Below are positions 22,996 to 36,900 of a DNA stretch of 46,356 nt, in pieces (position 1 is the first letter of the stretch; each line of letters begins with the position of its first letter). Origin of the DNA: Basidiobolus ranarum. Lineage: Eukaryota > Basidiobolomycota > Basidiobolomycetes > Basidiobolales. The notes under the pieces are model-generated. The model was not told where the DNA came from, searched no databases, and worked only from the letters and a program-made list of their open reading frames with translations. Both the position numbers and the translations under genes were made by a program. The stretch is taken from positions 1 to 46,356 of the forward strand of contig JASJQH010006899.1 in NCBI GenBank assembly GCA_040143965.1. The letters run 5' to 3'.

Positions 22996-24693
22996 ATGAA
23001 CAAAACTGATCCCTTACTCCGTGACGACAGTTCCACTCAACATTCAACTGAAGAGGCCCAACCTTTTGGAAAAGGAAGATTATACACCTCCCATTTTTTG
23101 AAGTATAGTATTTTCTAACCAAACTTTGGTAATGAATGTGAATTCGTTTATTAATTATATACTGATTTAGCGTATGGGGAGATCGACTATATGAGTTCGC
23201 TAGTTTTCTATTTATCATGGAAGTATTTCAAGATACTTTGCTTCCATCCTCTCTATTTGGCTTTCTGGTGACTTTTTCGGCAATTGTATGTGGAGGTATG
23301 ATTGGAAACTGGGTTGACCGAAGTGATAGGCTTAGAGGTAAATTTCTTCCTAAAATATGTTTTGCTCTATAATTCTAATGGAATTCTAGTCGTGAGAACG
23401 TCCATTATTTTGCAGAAACTTTCTATCGCACTGAGCTCGGTCTGTTTCTATCTATTATTCACCAGATTCCATCCCAGATCTTTAGACAAGTCCACTCAAT
23501 ACTGGTCCTATGGTATCTTTAGCATAATCCTGGTATTAGGGATGGTGCTTAAGGTTATGCTTATGGCTTCCAATATCTCTATTGAAAAAGACTGGGTAGT
23601 GATTATTGCCAACAAAGACGAACAACTTCTAACTCGTACGTTTTTATCCAAGTGGTTTATATTGAGCATTGTGCAATAATTTCTAATACTACTTTCAGAG
23701 TTGAACACTTCTATGCGCAGAATTGACCTGATCTGTAAGCTTGTAGCTCCTTTACTCGTTGCTTGCTTGACCACTGTTGGCACTACTATATTTGCAGTGA
23801 TATTTATCGGCATCTGGAATATAATATCTCTGGTTCTGGAATATGCACTTATATATAGAGTATATCAAATGGTACCAGCATTATCTCTTTCTAAAGGAAA
23901 TCAAGCCAGATTTAGTACATGTGAAAACACTGAAGAGGAGGCACTTCTGAACACCAATGTTTTCAAGCCAACCTACGAAGCTATTCCTGGAAATCCAGTC
24001 CAGGCAGTTGCGCAACCGAGTTACCTTCGACAAGTCTTCGATGACTGGATTTTTTACTTCAAGCATCCCATATTCTTGCCCAGCTTATCGATCGCCATGT
24101 TATATTTGACAGTTCTATCATTCAATGGAATCATGATCTCTTTTTTAAAGTGGCAAGGGTACTCCGATTCTTTACTGGCTTCTATGAAAGCTATATCAGC
24201 TTTCACCGGTGTGCTGGCTACATATTTGATGCCGGTTGTCGCTAAACACATTGGTGTAGTTCGAACCGGAATTTGGTCTATCTGGTCGGAGGTTATTACC
24301 TTGATTCCAGTAGTAGCCGCATTCCTCTGTCCCCCCACGATTCTTGCCAAAACCATGCTCTTTGGAGGTATGGCACTATCCAGAATAGGTCTCTGGTCAT
24401 TTGATTTGTCGCAAGTCCATATAATCCAGAGCAGCGTTGCCAATGAAGATGCTGGTCGAATCAACGGACTCCAACATAGTCTTTGCAACTTGTTTGACTT
24501 GGCCCAATTTGGTTTGACCATGATATTTTACAATCCAGAGGATTTTATTATACCAGTAGTAACTTCATTCGTCATGGTTTTACTCGCGGCTCTCACTTTT
24601 TCTTTTTACACTTACCAACAGAGAGGACATCTATTCCATTTAGACAAGTTCACACCATGTAGATTTACCATTCATAATCATCATGATGATTAA
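22996..24693 (+). CDS. FPN1: Ferroportin-like iron exporter (SLC40 family)
   Basis: Exons 22996-23102, 23171-23337, 23390-23635 and 23699-24693 join cleanly to 504 residues. After a polar N-terminal tail the first helix carries WGDRLYEFASFLF, with Asp40 at the position of the human N-lobe metal ligand Asp39. LLPSSLFGFL and IGNWVDRSDRLR follow. QLNTSMRRID (Asp183) matches the second N-lobe ligand (human Asp181). Multiple membrane segments fit an MFS fold. At the human Cys326 position the sequence reads VLSFNGIM (Gly317), so that C-lobe residue is missing. The tail is His/Asp-rich (HNHHDD). Family role: Fe2+ (or Mn/Co/Ni) efflux from cytosol or into vacuole. The membrane and metal here are not known. 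Confidence 0.88.
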
Positions 24694-24798
24694 TCTCATT
24701 AACTGACATTTAATACTAGCTTTTTTGTATATTTTATTTGATTCGAATTATTTTGCATTTTCTATGGATAAATAATCCAATCCTTTGAAAATGTTCGA

Positions 24799-27700
24799 TT
24801 ATTTAAAGAATGTTGTAATCTTTAATTTTAACACTTGTTTCTGTGAATCATGAGGAATCAATGAAATTGCCGCATTTAAATAATCCTTTTGTTCTTGTGA
24901 AAGTACCAATTCAGTAAGATTAGTGAAGTTCTCCATGATTTGAGTAATCAAAATGAATATAGGTTCACTTTCATATTCAATAGGAATGAATTTCAATCCT
25001 TGACATAGTAAGACCATAGTACACAGTAGGAAATCGGAGTGTTGTAGAAATGGTACGATCATATTCTTAAAATCAATAATCAATAAACGTTTCTTTTCGG
25101 ATAATGGAATATTTTTTTTAAACTTACCTTGAGAGTGATTGAGAGGAAATTATAGTTACTATAGGTGAATCTAACACGTGTAGTTACTCGATTAGCCCAG
25201 TATACTATATCCATATTCCAAGCAATGATAGCAAGGTTTGAAAGACCTGTATGTAGTATGGTAAATTGGTTAAAATGGAATCTAGAAAATCGATTAACAT
25301 ATCATCCAACCTTGAGGAGAGATATTTTGAACCAGTGGTGCTATAGATTGTAGTAATTTCTCTGGTATCAAATCATTTTCAAGTATTAACTGTTGAGGGA
25401 GGAGATAACAAAGCCTTTGATACTCCTCAAGTGTACTACTCGAAAGAATATAAACCATCCCTAAGAGTATCGATTTACTAATTACTTTCTCATCACTTTC
25501 CATAGAATCCGGATAAAGTTGCTATAATATACTGTGATAAATAACATGGAACTATTTCTATCTTAACCAGAGTCCACCTTACTTTAACAAAATAAAGAAG
25601 CCAATCATCGGAGATTCTACACGCCTCTAAAATGGTAAAGAGGAACAATAAACGCTTTTTGTATTGGTGGGTATTTGACTTGGTAGTTGTAATTTCAACA
25701 CAATCCCAGTCGGGACAATCCAAAAAGTAGAACTGTTCGAAAGTCGGTGTCCGTTTTGATATAACTTCAAGAGTAGAAGGAAGAGGTAAAGGCGCAAGAG
25801 TTATATAATCATGTCGACTTAAAACTCGAAAAAATGGATTTAAAAGAAGTTGTGTAGTCCAATCTAATGTAGGAAAAGTTAAATTGACTTCAAAAGAACC
25901 GTAAATTCATAGTGTTTACCTAGTTTGGATGTTATGCTGTAGAGTTTCTGTGCACTCGAACCTAGTAAAAGGTTTGATTAGTTTTATAGCTTATAAATCA
26001 AGAATCGCTTTTCTTACGGTAGCTTTTGATGGAATTCTGCAGGCTATCTATGCTTTGCGAGATTGAATCAATCAGCAAGTTTAATGACTGTTTGATGTTT
26101 TGTATGTACTGCACACTGGAAAACAGCGAACGAGAATTATACAATCGACACAATATTGATACCAGCGACAGAGATTTGGTTCGCGTCAACCACCAGAGTA
26201 CATTATCTCCACTAACTTTGAACTCCAAGACTCTGGCAACAGTTTCAAGATGGATCTTTAACAGTACATTATCTTTGAAAACAGTAACAGTTTTCAGGAT
26301 GGGGACAGCACAGTATGATATGTATTCGGCGATGTCCAACAGACAGCTGTTTTCAAAGATTGGTGTTTGCTTATCAGGTTTGATCTAATTATAAGAGATT
26401 GTTAAAATAAGAGAGGTGTTGCCTTCCAAGCATATGTATAGATCATGTGCTAACCTTTAGAGCCTCTATCAAAAATGTGATGGCGTTACGTTGCTCATTT
26501 TCTGACAATTGATCCACTGCCCCTTCTTCAAGTATCGACTTTATCTCCATAACAAGAAGTGAAGGACTATTCACATCTATTCGTAGACTTTCCAAACCTT
26601 CTAGATTACGAAAGATCGCCGATACAAAGTCTGTATAGCCTTTATTTTTTATGACTACCCGCAGTAGTTTTGAAAACAGCTGTTGAGGCGAGAATAAACT
26701 ATACTTACAGAGAAAGAAGTTGAGAATTTAAAGCAATTATCCATTGAAATAATATACATATGCATATACTTACATCCAGTAATGTATTAATAAATCTCTC
26801 ATCTATTGATTGCTCCTTGTCAGGATTACTAGAGGTAATCTTGTTAAAAGTAGTTGTCAATTCTTCATTCAAAAGGCAAATATCGGAAGAATCCTGCGTG
26901 TCCGTGCTGACAGACGAGTAGTTCATTCTTTTGATTCTATTAAAGTATTAACATCCATTCAGTATACAAATAAAGTGAATAGTCAAGATACCTTTGCTGA
27001 AACGCAAAACGAATAAATACACATTTCCTCTCGATAGAGAAGAGACGGAGAATCTTCAAAAAAGAAAATAGATGTTGCTGCGATTTCGAGATTAGTGCTT
27101 TAGCATTTTTAAATTGCGATAGAATCTCTCTTACCTTATTATACGCTTGTACAGTGTCATTAATGTTTCCTTGATTCCAAAATCTAGTGTAGGAGTAACC
27201 TAGAAGCCCCAAAGAATATATATCGGAGTAGCAGCTAATTTAGGTTAGACATAAGATTATCACTCTAGTGATACAATATAGGAACTTACTCATTTGCTAG
27301 CTTTCTGTTGAACCGCTCCCCAACCTTGTTTCGAAGTAGGGAGTAATGCTGCCAACTTTTGTTTCTGACTGACTTCAAGAGTAGATGTTCCTTAAACCGA
27401 GCCATCTCCAAACTTGATTCACAAAGCATTAATCGATGATGTACCCTAGTTTTTTTCATTATCACATTCAAAGAATCATTTTGTTTCGGGGAAACAAGGA
27501 GAGTTTGAATCTTTGAGTCGTTTTGATAACTCTTTGCGATTGATGTGGTCGGGGAATGATGACTTTTTTTGTCATTCAATTTCACCGAATCCCGATCCTT
27601 CTTTAATCTTTTGAAAGCAAAAGATTAATAGTAATTCGTTGAGTGTAGCAATGCTTGTTCATGCAGACCTATCATTCAAAACGTCGGCTAGCTTGCGCTA

Positions 27701-28903
27701 GAAATATCAAAGTAATGTGTTAGCTTCGATATATTCAATTTCCAAGTATAATCCGGAAATCGTCTATAACCATGGCTATATAAGCTTACCCGTTTAACAG
27801 GGCGGGTACACTTGGAATCATAGTTGCTAATTAAACTTTTGATTTGACGATCACATTTCCAACCTTCGATACAAAACCGATAAGTTTAAATCTAAATAAG
27901 CAAACTTTACAGGTGCTAACCATATCTCTGACTGTTACTAGTCATATATCGTAATGTGTTAACGAACTTATTCGCATAGACATGATAATTCTCGGTCTGC
28001 TCTTCAAGTTTCTTTAAAAACGACTCAGCCAGAGGTAGTAATTCACATATCAATGTATCGAGAAAACCGTCTTGACAATCCTCGCTTTCTCTGAGCAAAA
28101 TTTAATACATGGAATGAATACAAGATTTAATGATATCCATTGTGTAGGTCCTGTACATACCGTGATGAAGCAGCAATGTTTTCAATAATCCTATCCCGAG
28201 AGAGGGTGGAAATAGTGGAGTTTTTGGCATTCGTTAGAGATAAAGTGTTGGGAATCACACAAGCGTATGAGTTGAAATTAGTTATGTAGTTCAATTCAGA
28301 AACCTCTTCTCTAATCTCTGCGTGGTTGTGAGCACTACAGTTTGTAAGTTGGGTAGAATAACTCGCCAAGGCATCCAAGACCGATTGAAATACCCATTCA
28401 ACTTTAGAAAATGTCAAATTTGTTAGCAGCCAAGAATGGTTATTCTATAAAGTGTATTGAATTGAAACTACTTGTAAAGTCTAAGGTAAGTGCTTTTAAA
28501 GAAACTATTATTGGTTCTATTTCCAGTTTATCGTGATACTCCCGTGCTCTTGATAAAATGTGACGCACTTGAAGATTTACGACCTTTTGAGCCCAACTTG
28601 GCTGTTCACTAACTAGTTGCTTCCCTATTTTTAAAGCAACCTAGACCGGTTTAAGTATTACTGATTATAAGAAGATCTCTGCGTAGATTACCTGTGGTGG
28701 GAGTTGAGATAAAATTTGCCAAAGCTCTGGTTCTTTATTCTGGGTTTTAACAAGATCACTAAATGCATTTTCGGAGGAACCTAGCGAAAAAAAACCTTGT
28801 TAATTACTTGAAAAGCTGACCCACAGTAAATAGACTAACTTTGATTCAGTCGCCAATCTAAATATGTCTGCCGAAGAGAATGTTCTCCAAATACACTGTG
28901 CAT
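24799..28903 (-). CDS. Large multi-exon protein of unknown function, mostly alpha-helical
   Basis: I do not recognise this gene. ATG 28903-28901 opens MHSVFGEHSLRQTYLDWRLN; clean GT..AG junctions keep a frame through segments such as LPPQVALKIGKQLVSEQPSW, FQSVLDALASYSTQLTNC, RLMLCESSLEMARFKEHLLL and VSGDNVLWWLTRTKSLSLVS, to a C terminus LKLKITTFFK at 24799. It has no signal peptide, transmembrane segment or catalytic motif that I can see. Composition is Leu/Ile/Ser-rich with many amphipathic helices, like a HEAT/ARM-type or other scaffold protein. A Ser/Lys-rich linker lies at about 27480-27590. Several exon junctions (about 25100-26000 and 26940-27100) are uncertain, and a split into two genes is possible. 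Confidence 0.55.
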
Positions 28904-29134
28904 TGGAATATTGAACAAGATTTTAACACAACAACCACTATTAATAATTTTTCGAAACTGAACAAAATAGTAACTCTTAGATTATTCAAAATAATATTTA
29001 GTTAGTGAGGACTGCTTTTACTGTTTAATATTTAAAAGATTAACTAACAATCCGATCTCTACTCAACATTGATTTATTAGGATTACATATTCAACTCGAA
29101 GGCTTATTGAAACACAGAAGTCCGACTCGTTGTT
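28904..29134. promoter_or_regulatory. Short divergent promoter region between the unknown gene and SEC8
   Basis: Only 231 bp separate the two start codons, AT-rich throughout, so the two genes probably share a bidirectional promoter. No specific motif could be assigned. Confidence 0.5.
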
Positions 29135-32100
29135 ATGTCATATTACCGACCAGATTTTCAACAGCAACAAGCTGCAAAGATACAAGATGACAGCAGTGAA
29201 GAAAGTCTTAGAAGAGTAGAAGGTACAATAGATCCTTTTAAGTAAAAACGCATTAAATCTAACGGCCTCTTTCTCATAAAGATGTACTTAGTCAAGTCCA
29301 ACTCGAATGGCGATTTCTAACTTCTGAAGATGTACGTCTCAGAAATTCTATATTTTTATGAAATATTGTGCCTAATATACCTCAGTTTAATCCTGTGATA
29401 TTAGCTTTGAGTCTGTTAGATAAAAGTTCTTTGGGAAAGGACATTAACGCCTTTAAAGCTCTACTACTTAGACTAGAGACAGCAATGGACGCTGTGGTCA
29501 ATGGTAATACTGATTACTTGCTTTCTGTTGTTTATGTGTCAACCTCATCTCCTTTTTACTACAGAGTACTATCAGGGATTTAATAATTCTACAACAACTT
29601 ATAGCACGGTTAAAGAAAAAATCAAAGGTACAATATTATCCTCTTTACTCTTGACCTTTTACTTATGATTTCCTTTTGCAGAAACCCAGATTCATGTTAA
29701 GAAGATGAAAAACGTAATTCAACAATGTAAAGATTTACTACATGTCCAGCGTTCCGACTTGGTTAAGTTATGGGCGCGTAGTAATACCTACAAAGAAATG
29801 ATACGAATTCTTGACGTTATGTAAGAATTCCAAATATCCCATCTTCCAACTTAATTACTCGAAATCTAAGCATTGCACGTAATATTCATGGATATAGCGA
29901 GGATTTGAAAAAAGTACCTGATGAGATTGAAGAGCTGATACATCGTAAACACTATTATACTGCGACCACTCGCCTTCTAAAGTCACTTGAGATAGCTAAT
30001 GAAGAGGATATGCTTAAAATCAATGCACTAGAGGATTTAAGACATTATCTTCAAAACATGAAGAATGTAAGGATATTTCTAAAAGTGACGAGTGGATATG
30101 GCACACTAATGCTTACATATCAATAGACATTGCACGAAGTCTTGACTGAGGAACTCCACAACCACATCTACCTGAAAACCACCTATAGTCGAGACAGAAC
30201 TACTAAAGACATCGAAAATGATTATGGAGGTAATGGATTTTGTATTTCCTGTATTGTTGACACACAATTATTCAATGACCTTCCTTATATGCTTAGTGTA
30301 AGAATCCAATTAGAGCTTATCAGTGAATCTTTAGTTATAAGTTGCTTTTAATTCAGCATTGATATCGCGAAATATTCCGATAAGCAACGGGCTCAGGGTA
30401 ATGGCCACGAGGATCCCAACAAAGAAGAAAAAACTGAAGACACTGAGCAAAGTGACGAGTATTATGTAGGATATTCCATGGAATTGTTCTGTCAACCTAG
30501 TTCGTTAACCAGATATTTCTACCTCGATGTTTAGGTGACTGATGATCTAGATGTTGACCCAGAAACAGATTCCTTTGGTTATACCGAAACACTCTTGGAG
30601 ACGCTCTGTGTTTTGGGAAAGCTTCCTAGCGCTTTGGAGGTTGGTATTGGTATGGACTGTAATGAAAATATGCTGACAAGTACTTGTAGTCTATTCAGCA
30701 ACGCGTTCCGATTGAGCTGTATCAACTAGTTGATAGAATTGTTGACGAAGTGGATAGCAGGTACTTTCATTTAGTCTGAGATTTGAATTCAACACAACCT
30801 CACATAGTGCATACTCTAGAGCCAAGAGAGAGGTTTCTCTTTTTAATCCAGAGAAAAGATATACACTTCTTGCCAGTGGTGGACTTCAAGCCATTCAACA
30901 AGCTGAAAACGAGATGTCTAATCGAATCTTGCGAGATTTCACCATCTCGCTTTATTCGAAACTCGAGAGTATGCTCGAGTATCACAAATTTGTTTTGGAT
31001 GTTTCTGCTAAGATCCAAAAGGTACCCATCTCCTAACTTTGTCACAGTCGATAATCTAACACTAAAATCTTACACTTATTTCCAGAGAAACAAAGCAACT
31101 GAAGGTTAGCAAGCTCATGTCCATGTTGTTCTTGTACTAAAACTCACTGTTTACTTCTCTTACAGACGGTTTAAGCTCCTATTCTTTCAAGGAAGTTTGG
31201 ATGTCGGTCCAGAGTGAAGTAAAGTCTCTGTCTAGTTCTTGATCGTTAACTTAGTGCTTATCAATATGTTCCAACTCAGGTCAAATCTATGCTATACGAC
31301 TATCTGATAGATACTCAGAAAGCGACCTCAATTCATAAATCGATCCCTTCTGTACGTGATATGCTCAAGAATGGGTCCCAGATTCGCGACCGCAACAAGG
31401 TACTTTTCAATATTCTTACTCAAGTCAATTTAAATACCTCCTTTACAACGTCATATATTAGCAACTTTTCCAACTTGGGGAATCCGTGGCCAAAATCTCG
31501 GCTGCCACTATGTATCAACATGTTGAATCCACTATATTGAAAAAGCTGAATACAACTGGGAAGGCCAGCAGCATAGAAAATACCGACCCTATTGGCTTCA
31601 CTTCTGTTATCAATGACAAGTTTGCCAATACTGGAATTGCTACTGGTCATCGTTTACTCGTTCAACCAGATGTCTACCATGTATCAATTGTGATCAAACC
31701 TACGTTAAATTTCCTGGATCGACTCAAAGAAGTGCTTCCCACAGGGTAACAGAGAATTGCCAATAACCCTGCATCTACTTTCTTCTAAACTCTTCGTCAT
31801 AACTTAGAATAAGCGAAACTTCGGATTTCAACGAGTTCCTGGATGATTTCATTGTAACCGTATTCTTGCCTAGAATGGAAGAGCGGGTGATGGAAAGCTT
31901 TACAAACTTCACTGATGGTAAAGTTCCAAGAACGAATCATAACAAGTATTTGTTGGTTAACCTTTTGTTTAGTCAGCGACAGTTTCCATGTTGATCCGGA
32001 TTTCAGAGATTATTCACAATACCCACTATTTAAAGTACGTGTCTAGCATATCCTCCAATTCAAACCACACACTTAACTTGAGGTTATTTAGAGTGCCACC

Positions 32101-33824
32101 ACTTTGGTTTCTATGGTTAACAACCTATGCGAATTGCTGTACGATATGCCCTTCCATCAAAAAGAATATATAGCTGTGATTGAGATGCTGCTTAAGAAAT
32201 ACCGAGAAAAATGTTTCGCACGCTTTAAAGGTAACCCACGAATGTTTAATTTGGAATACCAAGCAGCTTAGCTAATCCCATAATGTCCAGCTACGGTCAC
32301 CAACGGCTCTAACCATATCGACGAAGCTGATCGTTCCGTTCTCATAAGTGCAATGTGGGCTGAGAATGAGGAGATTGTATCACTATTAAAGCAAAACTGT
32401 TGTCTCAGCAAATCAAAGGTTATCAGTGTATTCAATGAATCAGTGGATTACTGTCTTGCTAACGATGCATACTCCTGTAGGAATCGGAACCGGAAATTGA
32501 TGAGAATCTCCTTCGTCAAGTAAGGCGATGTCGTACTATATTCCATTCATTCCATCAAACCATTTACCCTCCTTGTCTTTTCTCAGGAGATTATGCTTGA
32601 AACTAAACTCAAAAAAGAGCGCTCCCTTCACCCTAGTGAGCTAGTTGTTGATAGCAAAAAACTGAAATTCCTGGCCACTCTTCATCATACTCTGGTATTG
32701 CTGGTTATTCGTTACGTTTAAATGAATCCTTCTAATCACATGTCATTTTTGCACTGTAATAGATGTGGCTGGTGGATAGAATTAATGCGTTGAAACAGGA
32801 CAATCATACTGAACATATTCCTCTTGGGGAATCTATAGATGTATGTTTTCATATTATTCTCCGGGATGATTTTTTTATTGACACTTCTGCTCTTCTGATA
32901 TTTAGAATTTACCAAATGGACAGAAGGGATCCCCCTCACTCACCGGCGAATCATTCCAGTAAATCACCCAGTATTCTGTGATCATTATTTTACAAAGCTA
33001 ATTACTTTTTACACAGGAATTTCGTCACAATATTGGATGAATTTCAACAACTTGCAGAGACATGCCTCTTCATGTTGCATATCGAGTTCCGTTGTCAATC
33101 TATGTATTATTTAGACCTTGCCACCAGAGAGGTTTGTGGATTCTTTTCCCTCGAATCTCGTTACTTTTACTAATGGAAACTTGCAGGGAAATTACTATCT
33201 AAATGAAACAGCCCACGAGCCTGACTCGTACATAGTCACCTTAAATACAACCTTGGTAAATTTTGAAGAGTGCATGACTGAAACTTTGCCGTTGAACGAG
33301 ATAAGGTAACATAACATGCAATCATCCATATATTAATCAACATTCACAAGAATTTCAAATAATTTACAACGATTCTAGTTTCGTATTCAATGGATTATCT
33401 TATCTCATGAGTCATGTACTTATAACCAACATAAGATACATCAAACAAATGAATTCAGCTGGTATTAGTAAGATGATACGAAATATCTTAGCGTTAAAGC
33501 AAAACCTTGCCAATATCGCATTACCTCATGGAAATGGGTTGGACGAAGCCAAGAAATATTATGAACTTATTGGACTCTCACCACAGGTTTGATTTCTCTC
33601 TATTGATCCTTGCAATTATCATTCCATTGTTAAAAAAAAGTCCCCTTTCTTAGGAACTTATACAATATGCTGGTGAACATATTCATTCATTCACATTTGA
33701 ACAATACAAGTATCTATTGGATTTAATCGAGGAAAATAATCAATTTCATGAAGTATCAGATGATGACCAAAATCCCCATCGAAATTACGTTCGTGAACTC
33801 TATGAATGTACAATCTCCACTTGA
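29135..33824 (+). CDS. SEC8: Exocyst complex subunit Sec8 (EXOC4), many exons
   Basis: Part of the eight-subunit exocyst that tethers secretory vesicles to the plasma membrane. Starts MSYYRPDFQQQQAAKIQDD and is read across more than twenty short introns. The Sec8 N-terminal domain is seen as VQLEWRFLTSEDFNPVILAL, then TYKEMIRILDVIEDLKKVPD and HRKHYYTATTRLLKSLEIA. Later come LQAIQQAENEMSNRILRDFT, VWMSVQSEVKSMLYDYL and a helical C-terminal half ending RELYECTIST at TGA 33822-33824. An acidic linker (about 30420-30470, rich in Glu) precedes the DDLDVDPETD block. Length and helix content fit the family, which is almost entirely rod-like helical bundles. Convergent with GPI7, 98 bp apart. Confidence 0.9.
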
Positions 33825-33922
33825 GGTCCCATTTCAATGAAATAATGAGCATATCGGAATTCTCTAGTGATCATCATGGTTTATTGTGTATTGTAACCAA
33901 GGAAAATAAACACTAAATTCAT

Positions 33923-36900
33923 TCAATCCAAAATAATTATCATCCCAATTCCCGATATACATTGAAATACTAACCACATCACTTCGTAAAGATAACGTGG
34001 TGAAAAGACGGTCCAGATGAAAAGGTGAGTTCGAAGGATAGTTACTGCTAGTGAAAGTGCGAGTGAAGATACCAATTGGAAGGTACAGTGTGTAAAAAGA
34101 ATCACTAGGATACTCGAGTGCTTGATGGTTCTATTACATTCATTACTCTTGCCAATGTCAATTCGAAACCGTGTACCGTCCAATGTAATAAGAACGGTGG
34201 CAAGTGACCACCATAACGGTCCAGCACATGTACTCAAAAATGTCAGGATTCCTACCAAGGCCATATTGTAGTTGTCTAAGCCAATATACGAATTACTCAA
34301 ATCCACCGAGGCGAGTGAGTTAGAGTTTCCTAGAGCAAAAAAGGCCATTCTTCCTAATGCTAACAGCACGACGCCATCTGTCCATAGATTCTCGAGGCCA
34401 ATATGTCTACTATAGTGTGATCTCCAGAAACGGTAGATGGATAATTGTATGTAAAAGAGAAGAAATAGTGGCGCATTATGAGAGCGAGACAACAGGATAA
34501 ACAGTAATGACCATGATATCTGAATCATACGAGGATAAAAAACTAGAAGAGTTGCGTTGTAATATTCACAAGTTAATACTAATTTCCTCCCAATGCTTAT
34601 TATATGATAGAAAGAACTTACCACGTAGGGAGTTTGATTGGAAAGGAGCTGGTCTTATACGGTACAACACACATGAAACTACAGTTACTAACAGTATTAG
34701 AAGGTACGATATCTTAGCTAGTGAATTGAAGTTGATCTCCAACAACGCTGGGCTTAATTCCCTCAATATTGCCGAGCATATTTGAGAGTTTTCATTTGCT
34801 CTAAGCTTATACAACCCAATGGTGAATGAAATGGCCACGATGCTCAACAAGATGCATATTCGTGCACATGAGTTCAAATAGCTAGACTTGTAACCGTTTG
34901 TCCTTGGAATGCGAGTCAAGAAGTACTCTCGAATAGCTAAGAAATTAAATGTGAGTAAAGTTATTCCGAACAAAGCCCATGAGACACCTTCGTAGTCTCT
35001 TGTAAGGTAATGACGAAGATCAATATTTGCGGCATATTTTTGACCTGTTAATCTAATAAATTAGCAAGAACTCACATTCGATGAACCCCACTTTAATCAA
35101 ATACAATACCAGTTTGGTTCCAAAATCTAATAACTCGAATCAGAGCCATCTGGCAAAAAGTGAGCATAGGCATACGCCACACTTGAGTTGTAGATGGGCC
35201 ATTGTTAGCCAAAGCAAATAAGCTAGTATATCGTATTAGTAACTCTTATTACTTGGCAAATCAATGTTATTGTGGATGGGATCTACCTCTTGAGTGTTTG
35301 TAAGAGCCATATTGAGTTTAACAAATAGTACCAGAACTGATGCTCTTCTTCGACAAAACTACTGGCGAACATGGTTGCAGCGTAGGTAACCATCATTACC
35401 AATAAGAACCCCTTCTCCAAGGGCCATCCTGACTCTGTATGTAACTTCATAAAATGAACTTTGAACAGGGACACATCAGGAGATCTTAATCTCAGCACCT
35501 GGATTCCTATCACAACTAAGACCGCGGCCAGCATAAATCCTAGTCCAACATACATAGAAAAGGTATCATAATTGCTGAATATCGAAGACAGCGACGAAAT
35601 AGCTTTATGGAGAAACTAAAGAGTTCGATTTGTTAGGACGTCGACTTGAAGTTAATCCAATAGTGAACGTTACCTCAGAATAGGCATCCAATGCCTGTTG
35701 GTAATTCGGTAAACCAGTTATATCTCGATGATGAATCGTTGCCCAAGAATACAAGCATTCCAATTGAAACTGTGTATCTCCCTCACAAACACTAGGAGGC
35801 TCTTCGTGTACTTTAAACGAGGGCCAAACAGAAAGCAACACTTTTTGCACTTGATACGCGTTGATCTGTAATAATCGAAGAATTTCTGACTCTAATTGAA
35901 AAGTAAGTATGCATACTAGCCACAAGATTATAGCTTTAAAACTTACGACTAGACTTGGTGAATAGGTCAACAATCATGTTCCCTAAGCTGTTCTTTGGAA
36001 TGGGAACGCCAAGTAATAGGGCTAAGGTAGGAACAATATCGATCTGATTGATGCGATTATAAAATTGATAGGGTTCGGCTTCTATTGCAGTGGATTTGAC
36101 ATACTGAAAATCGAAATGTGGACTAATGAATGCCATCGCCTACAGTAGATTGTTAGTGTTAGCAACACACAACTGGAGGCCATACAATAGAAATACCGCT
36201 GAGGTTTCGCCTGCAGAGGAGCCACCATGGTTACCCATCTAAAATTCAACTACTGAGTGTCTAGCTTTGCATGTTTGTACCCGCTCTCTAATTTACCTCA
36301 TTCATACCGTGATCACCACATAAAACAAACAGAGTTCGAGTGGAAGATTTGGCATCAGAGCTAACTATACCATTATAAATGGTCTCAACAACTTCATCCA
36401 TTTCTTTTTGCTTAAGTGCCATCAACGGACTATACAAGTACGGAGGTATGAGATCGTAAGTTGATGTTTTGATGCGTTCTAAATATCATTGATTACCTTG
36501 AAGGACCACTGGAATGTCCTATATGATCCAAGCCTAAGTAGTGAAGAATTAGCACGTCCCATTCCGCACTTTCTAATTCAGGACCGACGTGTCTCGTAAC
36601 ATTTACATCCACTTCCACAGTATCCTATACGATTACTACGATCTTAATACTACATTCGACATAGATTCGAGGTGTAACTATTACGTGAAACACTAACCGC
36701 AACAAAGAATGATGACGTTCCCTCACTCTTCGCGAACATCTCTGGGAAAAGTCTCATCCAAGTGTCATCGCCATAAAAATGGATTTTTTTGTCTTTAGTC
36801 TTTTTCAATTGAGTTAGCCAACTATCTTGATGGGAAAGTGAAGAACTATCGGATTCAGCTATATTAAATACAGCGTCTAAGAAATTCGGGACGGTTCCTT

